NCBI GenBank assembly: GCA_030533445.1
Contig: CM060070.1
Span: 30,738,001 to 30,802,000, forward strand
Length of the DNA: 64,000 nt
Source of the DNA: Cyprinodon diabolis
Lineage: Eukaryota > Chordata > Actinopteri > Cyprinodontiformes > Cyprinodontidae
Direction of reading: 5' to 3'
This document shows, piece by piece, positions 56,747 to 64,000 of this stretch. Below the pieces are notes generated by a model, which worked only from the letters and a program-made list of their open reading frames with translations, ran no database searches and was not told the origin of the DNA. A program made the position numbers and the translations under genes. Each line of letters begins with the position of its first letter. Position 1 is the first letter of the stretch.

Positions 56747-56933
56747 TTATTCAAGCCAGACCTGGCCAGCCGCGCGGGTTTGCTGCATTCATATGCTAAT
56801 TAGGGCCATTAGTACAGCTGATCGCTCTCCACGTACGTCAGAGTACGTTTCCGACAATTTGTGTCACGACAAACGCGGGTTGCAAATTGTCGGAAACTGA
56901 CGAAAATCAGGGAGATCTGCGGGAGTTTACGGG

Positions 56934-56960
56934 GACGAAAATCTCACTTTTCATGCAGTG
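56934..56960 (-). repeat. Right 27-bp terminal inverted repeat
   Basis: Inverted copy of 54234-54260, followed by ATC. Confidence 0.9.
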
Positions 56961-57138
56961 ATCTCTTTTAAGTAGAACTGATGGCTCCTCCTCTGTGTTT
57001 GCTGTGGACATCTCTTCATGTAGGTTGATTTCCCTGCATTTCCCCCCATGAAGATCTGAGATGACTCCATTGGCCGCAAGGGAAGTATGGATTACCCTCG
57101 TCTTTGTTGACTATTCATCCCTTTAGGCCTAAAGTTTA

Positions 57139-58465
57139 GGCCTAAACTCAATTGAACATAATCTGTTTATATAGTGGCATTTGAAAACACATGTGATTTC
57201 TAGGCACTTTGCAGGGACAATTCAATCAGATCATATAGTCAGATCGGTTAAAAGTTTTCTATTTAGGGACACTCAGCTTATTGCATCAGATCATTGGTTT
57301 TGCAGAATATATGCACATACAAAAGTAACATAAGAGCAAATACATTCTATTTTAGAAAAGGTAACTAGCATCCTTGACACATTGGTGGCTTTCTTTAGGG
57401 AAGAAACATTTAGGCAAATAACCTCTCAGAACTATTTTTCATGCCTGAACAGATGAAGGAGAAATCATACAGTTAGTCACAAACCGGACAAAGCTACTAT
57501 AAGAATAAAAAGCTAAGAAAATATAAAATTAGATGTTGAACTAACAAAAACTGTAGACTTGGAGAAAATACATTAAATTAAATAGATATATGAAAAGTGG
57601 TCACTATGTCCTCTAAGAGTCTTAGGTTTAGCTGCATAACTAAACTATAAATATAGCTCAGGATAACCTGAGTCACTATACCTATGATCTTTATCAAAAA
57701 GAAAAGGTTTGAAAGTGGACAAGGTTTCTGCCTTATGGACCAAAGCTGCAAGTTGGCTCCACAGTAGAGGAGCCTGATAGCTAAAACATCTACCTCCAAT
57801 TTTTTTTAATTCTAGGAACCAATGGTAAAACTTCAGGTACAAATGCAGATTCCCTTTTAGAAACACAATTAGCCATCAGATATATGATGTATTATAGAGC
57901 TTGGTTATTTAGGACATTAGTAGAGAGATATATATTTTTTTTTTATTCTATTCTGGATTTAACAGAAAGCCAATGAAGAGGATCTAGGATATGAGAAATA
58001 TGGATTCAGTGAAGGCTTTTAACTTCAGTTTGTGGACTAGTAAAGAATGATAAAAGTCCAGTTTTAAAGTAGCAAATGCATGGACTAGTTTCTCATCGTC
58101 ACCCCTGGAAAAGATAGTTATAACTTTTGCAATATTCTGGAGATGAAAGAAGAACACACTAAAAAGCTCTGGAATAAAAAAATATCACTTTATTTTTTTT
58201 TCTTTATTACCTGAGATCACTTTTATCCCATCCAGAGGAAGTGACTGACTAATCAAACAATTTCTAATCAAACAATAACTTCTGCTTTGTCTGAATTCAG
58301 AAACAGAAAGTTTAGAGTCATCCAGGTTTCTTTTATCTTCAAGAGATGCTTATAGTATATGTAAAGGGATAGATTTATCTGGATTTATAGACAGATATAG
58401 CTGAGTATCATCAGCATAACAATGGAAATCAATCCAATGCTGTCAAATAATTCTGCCGATTGGTG

Positions 58466-58551
<86 letters not shown>

Positions 58552-59215
58552 AAGAGAATTGGTCCTAGCAGTGATCTCTGTGGTACTGGAGCATGAGGAA
58601 GATTGTTCATTAACATGAACAAGCTGAAATCAATGAAACAAACTTGATTTAGACCAGCCTATTGCTGTTCATGGAATTCCTACAGAATTGTTTAAGCCTT
58701 TCTTGTTATGATCGACTATATCAAATGCAGCCCTGAGATCAAGTACAGACAAGTCCATTATCTGAGGCCATCAACAACAACTTTCTCAAGAGTTTTGTCA
58801 TAAGAAAGGAAGATTTGATATAGGTCTATAGTTAACCAAGTAATGTGTCTCGAGAGAAGGTTTCTTAAGTAAAGGCTTTATAACAGCTTCTTTAAAAGCT
58901 TAAGGTACATATCCCTGTAAAAGGGATGGATATCATATCTAAAATGGAGGAGGAAATTAAAGGGAATAATTCCTTAAATAACTTAACTGGAACTGGATCT
59001 AACACACAAGTTGAAGGCTTAGATGAAAATAATAATTTTCCTTATTCTGAAAGCTCAACTGGATCAAAACAGTCTGAACATGGTTCAAGTTTAATAGTTT
59101 CCTCCAAAACCTCCTCAAACCAATTCAAAATCTATAAGGAGTTTGAAAGATCTGATTTCTGATGCTCTCCATTTTGAGTCTCGGATGTCTAAAGTTGGTT
59201 GCGGTTAGCTCCGTC
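57139..59215 (-). pseudogene. L2-like LINE, reverse transcriptase and 3' region
   Basis: On the reverse strand, HAPVPQRSLLGPI (about 58,556-58,595) is the decayed GVPQGSVLGPI motif. DFHCYADDTQ follows, with an intact YADD box at 58407-58418. Between them a TA microsatellite has replaced part of the coding sequence. The 3' region (57,139-57,560) shares words with the LINE tail at 47,049-47,740. Many stops and frame changes show it is inactive. The upstream part extends to about 59,215, where similarity fades. Confidence 0.7.
58470..58548. repeat. (TA)n microsatellite inside a LINE
   Basis: About 79 bp of TA alternation lying between the PQGS and YADD motifs of the decayed LINE. Confidence 0.95.
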
Positions 59216-62019
59216 CCAAGAGAATTGGACTGTAGTTGGGAGAAATATCATGTAAACTTTGTCCTTATATTTTTCTGTCACAAATTATCAATAACCTTTA
59301 CACAGTCCTACTGATGTAAAATAAGAAAAACAAACAAACAAAAAAACTCAAGGGGCAAGCATACTTTTTAAGGCACTTCGATTCCCCGAACATCCTGATC
59401 ACAAAGTGTTTATATTTAGCGAATTTTAGCAGAGCATGTTTGCAGCTTTGTTGTTAACATGCTTGTACCCTTTTAGGCACTCACATTATTCATGGTTGCT
59501 GCAGCAGCAGTAGCACTCTGGATTATGGGAACCCTCTTTACGCCTAAGAGATAAAGGTGTTGCTGTCTACCAACTCAGCCAATATCAGATAACTTTCATG
59601 GTTACAGTCCATGTTCCTCTGAAGCGCCTAACTTTTAACAAATCCTTTTTAAAAGCTCTGCTGTCTTCACTGCCTCTCTCAGGGTGACTTGTTCCTCACC
59701 AGATTCCACATTCTCATATCTCTGCTTTGTCTTTATCTACCTTTAACTGCTGTTTCTAATTTAAGTTTGCATTATTGTTCTTAACAACGACACTCCTAAT
59801 TCTATCCTTTCAAATCTTTTACTCCTGTGTTAACAAGGCCGGCCCTTTTATTTTTGCCTGCTTTTCATGTCTCCTCTTCCTGTCTTCAAACATTTCATTT
59901 CTAGCCTTCTTTTACCATGAGGCTTGTTTTTGTTTCATTAACGAATCTCTCGGAAGACATGGCACAGATACAGATTCTTCGACTTTTTTGTTTTCTCAGC
60001 CCAAAGCTATAAACAGTAGTTGCTTTCCAGACAAAACATCATGTTACTATTCAAGCAGCACAAATAGGGAATAAAGAGAGCAATGGGTAAGTTTGGGAAT
60101 AGGCAAATGAAATCATTATTTTTGAAGATTAATCAACAGTTATTTGCAATGAGACTCTTTCTGGGATTCAGTGCAGTTGGAGCAGTAGCTTCACTGCCAT
60201 TGCTGTTGCATGAGATCCTATAATTGCCTCAGAAATCTTCCTGTAATTAACACAGTTGGATAATTATAGCGGACTCCCAAACCACTCTCCTCTCACATTA
60301 TTAGGCTCAGCATGTATTTTGCTAAATTAGACTTTAGTGAGTTATTAACAAATAAGGATATTTTAGCCTGATTTAACTTCAGTATTGTCATTCAGCTGGT
60401 TCAGACTTTTTAAAAGTGCAGCTGTCAATGCGTTTGCATTGCTGTCTTGCCTGCAAAGAGATTAAACCGGAGTAGAGGAGAGACTGAAAGTGGACCGGGC
60501 AGTGGAGCATTTCCCAAAGGCATGTTCCCAGAGGCACATGCAGGATTAGAGGGTGGGACACTGAAGTAGGCCAGTCAAACAGGCTGAGCTGAAATATGGA
60601 CAACAGAATGGAACGTTGACATAGCTGGATTGCCCAGCATATTTCATCACCATGTCATCATTCAGTAATCTGAGCCTAGCCGTTATCCCAAATGGATTTG
60701 TCTCAGACAGGGATAATTACTATTCAGGGACACTTGTGGATATTGCTATTTTCAACTTGACACACAGGAACCTGACATCCGATGTGACCTATTTTTCCAC
60801 CTAATCAGAGATTATGTTTTTTGTAACCTTACTTTGCTTGTTATTACACTTCCTTTTTCAGAAAAATAAATTACTAAAGCATATAAGCCTTTGCCTGCAC
60901 ACTGCAAAAATTGGTAATTATATTTTCCCTTGATTTGAGATGGAAAGTTAGATCATTTGCAAGTGGAATAAGATTATTTACATTTAGAATAAGAAAAAAA
61001 AATATTAGTGATGTTATTTTAAGTGCATAATATATAATTATCTTATTCTAAGGAATAAGAAAACAATAACAAGAAAGATCATTATAAGATATTTCAGATA
61101 TTATAAACATAAAAAGGAGATTGCATAACACCTATCATTCTTAGTCATTGGCAATAATAGTTTAAGAAAAATAATTACTGCTTTCACCCTACATTTTCAC
61201 CCTACATAGATTCTGCCACTGGAGTAACTGTTCCAGGAGGTTAAATAAGACGTACTTTTCCACGGTGAAATTTTAGTAATGGAAATTTAAAGGCACTCCC
61301 AGATCAGAAAAGCGAAATAGCCCTGTTATCATGTTTGTGTCCCTCCTAGGAATGTTTCCAACAATCCTTCAAAGAGATGCGACCAGAAAGCAGATGCCTG
61401 AAACCATGTTGACTGACCTCTTGTGGTTCAGAGGTGTTTGAACATGAATATGGTCAGCCACCAGAGGACACTTATACCCTTGATATTTTTCTTTCAGTTA
61501 TGATCCAAATTTTATGATCATAAGTGAAGGTTGGAACATAGAATGAGCCTGATGATGGTATGATGAGAATGGAGCTCATGGCAGAAAAGAAGCCAATCAT
61601 TTTATCTATTTTATTTTCATGTAAAACTTTATATGCCAAATCCAGTGGTGGTGGAAAATATTTTATGTAATAAAATAATATTTATACTGTAATATGTGGA
61701 TCTGTGAAGGACAAACCTAGAGATTTTATTTTTGTTGGCCTTAATCTATGACAGAAGACCGAAGATAGAAAATGAAAATGAGTACTCATTAGAAACTCAA
61801 ACTTTCTAACTTTGCCAGCACTGAAACGACTGTTCCAGATTGGATTATACAGGTTTTATTTTTATATAATTTGAACATTTAATTTTGCATATTATTCCCT
61901 ACAATCTTTCTTGAATATCTGGCTATTAACCCTTAGTTACTCCACTTAAGGATGCTGGTTTGTGAGATTGATATGCTGGATAGCCAACACTCCCGGGATC
62001 TAATAAGACCTTCTACACA
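59216..62019. other. Unassigned DNA
   Basis: No gene is supported. A stretch near 60,170-60,330 has several TAATTA/AATTAC words and could be a regulatory element, but nothing can be shown from sequence alone. Confidence 0.45.
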
Positions 62020-62021
62020 TA

Positions 62022-63269
62022 CACTATATTGCCAAAAGTATTTGCTCACCCATCCAAATTATTGGAATCAGGTGTTCCAATCACTTCCATGGCCACAGGT
62101 GTATAAATTCAAGCACCTAGGCATGCAGACTGTTTTTACAAACATTTGTGAAAGAATGGGTCGCTCTCAGGAGCTCAGTGAATTCCAGCGTGGAACTGTG
62201 ATAGGATGCCACCTGTGCAACAAATCCAGTCGTGAAATTTCCTCGCTCCTAAATATTCCACAGTCAACTGTCAGCTGTATTATAAGAAAATGGAAGTGTT
62301 TGGGAACGACAGCAACTCAGCCACGAAGTGGTAGGCCACGTAAACTGACGGAGCGGGGTCAGCGGATGCTGAAGCGCATAGTGCGAAGAGGTCGCCAACT
62401 TTCTGCAGAGTCAATCACTACAGACCTCCAAACTTCATGTGGCCTTCAGATTAGCTCAAGAACAGTGCGCAGAGAGCTTCATGGAATGGGTTTCCATGGT
62501 CGAGCAGCTGCATCCAAGCCATACATAACCAAGTGCAATGCAAAGCGTCGGATGCGGTGGTGTAAAGCACGCCGCCACTGGACTCTAGAGCAGTGGAGAC
62601 GCGTTCTCTGGAGTGACGAATCGCGCTTCTCCATCTGGCAATCTGATGGACGGGTCTGGGTTTGGCGGTTGCCAGGAGAACGGTACTTGTCTGACTGCAT
62701 TGTGCCAAGTGTAAAGTTTGGTGGAGGGGGGATTATGGTGTGGGGTTGTTTTTCAGGAGCTGGGCTTGGCCCCTTAGTTCCAGTGAAAGGAACTCTGAAT
62801 GCTTCAGCATACCAAGACATTTTGGACAATTCCATGCTCCCAACTTTGTGGGAACAGTTTGGAGCTGGCCCCTTCCTCTTCCAACATGACTGTGCACCAG
62901 TGCACAAAGCAAGGTCCATAAAGACATGGATGACAGAGTCTGGTGTGGATGAACTTGACTGGCCTGCACAGAGTCCTGACCTCAACCCGATAGAACACCT
63001 TTGGGATGAATTAGAGCGGAGACTGAGAGCCAGGCCTTCTCGTCCAACATCAGTGTGCGACCTCACAAATGCGCTTCTGGAAGAATGGTCAAAAATTCCC
63101 ATAAACACACTCCTAAACCTTGTGGACAGCCTTCCCAGAAGAGTTGAAGCTGTTCTAGCTGCAAAGGGTGGACCGACGTCATATTGAACCCTATGGATTA
63201 GGAACGGGATGTCACTTAAGCTCATATGTGAGTCAAGGCAGGTGAGCAAATACTTTTGGCAATATAGTG
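62022..63269 (+). mobile_element. Complete Tc1-like transposon, second intact family
   Basis: It starts CACTATATTGCCAAAAGTAT and ends with the inverted copy ATACTTTTGGCAATATAGTG, with TA on both sides (62020-62021 and 63270-63271). Terminal repeats are short, about 28 bp (through GCTCACC). The length is 1,248 bp. A single uninterrupted transposase frame fills most of it. The family is different in sequence from the elements at 14.8 and 28.0 kb. Confidence 0.96.
62156..63187 (+). CDS. Tc1-like transposase, intact, DD34E
   Basis: This 343-residue frame encodes the cut-and-paste transposase of the element. I start it at the ATG at 62156 ([17 protein letters not shown]); the open frame extends further upstream, but that part overlaps the terminal repeat and non-coding leader. 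Two helix-turn-helix regions occupy about residues 5-115, with a GRPRK hook-like motif between them ([14 protein letters not shown]). Catalytic residues are Asp154 in WSDESRF, Asp245 in FQHDCAPVH and Glu280 in NPIEHLW, spaced for DD34E. The C-terminus is [16 protein letters not shown]. No stop or frameshift is present, so the protein may be functional. Confidence 0.95.
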   Translation: MGRSQELSEFQRGTVIGCHLCNKSSREISSLLNIPQSTVSCIIRKWKCLGTTATQPRSGRPRKLTERGQRMLKRIVRRGRQLSAESITTDLQTSCGLQISSRTVRRELHGMGFHGRAAASKPYITKCNAKRRMRWCKARRHWTLEQWRRVLWSDESRFSIWQSDGRVWVWRLPGERYLSDCIVPSVKFGGGGIMVWGCFSGAGLGPLVPVKGTLNASAYQDILDNSMLPTLWEQFGAGPFLFQHDCAPVHKARSIKTWMTESGVDELDWPAQSPDLNPIEHLWDELERRLRARPSRPTSVCDLTNALLEEWSKIPINTLLNLVDSLPRRVEAVLAAKGGPTSY

Positions 63270-63271
63270 TA

Positions 63272-64000
63272 TCTACTGTAAGACATGTTAAAAACAAAAA
63301 AGCAAAAAAACAGCACAGCATCGCTGATGCCTTTTCTCCTAGAGAAAGCACTAAAGCTCGGAGTCAGCCAGCGGAGGACAACAGTCATGAGCGAGGAAGA
63401 GGTCAACAATGTCTTCCAGCGTTCAGTTGCAGGGGGAGAATGCAGGAAAAACAGTGCTTCATGCTTCACATTTCTCCTTACAAAGGGCCATAATGCCTTA
63501 TTTCACATTAGTTATTTTAGCCGGATGACACAAAATGCAATTAGCCTTTTCAAAGATTCACTCCAATGGCCTGATAAAACACATGTTGCAGTGGGTGCTT
63601 ACAAGTACTCTGGAGGTATTATACTGCATCTGGATGTTTACTGCACAATATGATTTAAATATGTTCTTCTCTAATGGCCTTTTTTCTTATATAGACAGCA
63701 GGTTTTATTCAATCATTTTTTTTGAGAATGAAAACTCAGTAATTTAGGACACGATTTCATTACTGCTCCATCAGTCCCCTGCTAATGTAAAAGGGATCTG
63801 TAGCTTTATTTAGTGTAAACTACAATTTGTGCTGGTTTGGTTACTTGGCAGTTTAAATTTGATTGAAAGGATATCAAAAAAAAAGAAAAATTTTGCTTAT
63901 TTGCAAAAAAAAAAAAAAAAACAGTTTCAATTATTTTAATGGATTTCCCTGAGACCTGAAAAATATGCTATATTTTTTATTTCATACCAGATGCTTTAAT
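63272..64000. other. Unassigned AT-rich DNA
   Basis: Short open frames without motifs and an A-run near 63,905. Nothing supported. Confidence 0.5.

Larger units (their letters stand above)
54234..56960 (+). mobile_element. CACTA-like element carrying a spliced cargo gene
   Basis: The 27-bp terminal inverted repeats begin CACTGCATGAAAAGTG and match at 26 of 27 positions (54234-54260 and 56934-56960). ATC flanks both sides (54231-54233 and 56961-56963). CACTG termini with a 3-bp duplication are the CACTA/EnSpm pattern. Variants of AATTGTCGGAAACTGACG recur just inside both ends, as subterminal binding repeats do. There is no transposase. Instead the middle holds a five-exon gene (55217-56287) with a polyadenylation signal. 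The element is 2,727 bp and non-autonomous. Confidence 0.78.

Noticed and set aside
58926..59162. 78-codon forward frame (MDIISKMEEEIKGNNS...)
   Set aside because: It lies in the upstream part of the reverse-strand LINE and is most simply its antisense strand.
62479..63351. 290-codon reverse-strand frame
   Set aside because: It is the antisense shadow of the intact Tc1 transposase and has no motif of its own.

Overview
The window looks like a gene-poor stretch of a teleost fish nuclear genome, probably a spiny-rayed (percomorph-type) fish. It is AT-rich. It carries several Tc1-like DNA transposons of kinds common in fish, a chromodomain-bearing Ty3/gypsy (sushi-type) retrotransposon, hAT, Harbinger-like and CACTA-like elements, tRNA-derived SINEs, decayed L2-like LINE pieces and long TA, TATC, ATCC and AAT microsatellites. 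There is no bacterial-style operon. I find no convincing multi-exon host gene. The longest open frames all belong to mobile elements. The species call is inference from repeat content; no database search was possible, and family names rest on motifs and recollection.

Layout. 1-14 kb is mostly unannotated DNA with a non-autonomous Harbinger-like element (3.75-4.78 kb), a SINE (7.17 kb), Tc1 remnants (8.3, 10.6, 11.15-12.14 kb) and a LINE reverse-transcriptase remnant (12.86-13.66 kb). At 14.80-15.99 kb lies a full-length but dead Tc1 element. 16-28 kb is mostly unique DNA with a LINE tail (19.0 kb), a solo LTR with a perfect 5-bp target duplication (22.20-23.00 kb) and an old Tc1 remnant (24.5-25.3 kb). 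At 27.95-29.56 kb is a very young Tc1 element with an intact transposase and 202-bp terminal repeats that read as identical.

The densest region is 29.95-40.5 kb, a nest of insertions. A sushi-type gypsy element (30,183-35,973, perfect 5-bp duplication, LTRs about 1% apart) sits in the tail of a LINE. Next come a SINE, a hAT element with a perfect 8-bp duplication at the SINE head, and a second LINE. That LINE is split by a 1.8-kb element with CAGGGGCGTGCA termini, which itself holds a 285-bp foldback MITE. From 40.5 to 47 kb the DNA looks unique, with a possible first exon and donor site near 42.36 kb. Then follow a LINE tail (47.0-47.7 kb), a 43-copy TATC array (47.9 kb), and a hAT element holding a SINE (50.9-51.8 kb).

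The most unusual locus is 54,234-56,960. It is a 2.7-kb element with CACTG termini and a 3-bp duplication. It carries no transposase but has a five-exon gene whose spliced frame is open for 240 codons. 57.1-59.2 kb is a decayed LINE with a recognisable YADD box. 62,022-63,269 is another intact Tc1 element of a different family.

How the parts work together. The two intact Tc1 transposases could each mobilise their own family and related deletion derivatives. The gypsy copy has sequence signs of Tf1/sushi-type self-priming and a strong RNA hairpin at the gag/pol junction, but its pol is broken by three indels and by loss of one integrase catalytic aspartate. The CACTA-like element would need a transposase supplied from elsewhere.
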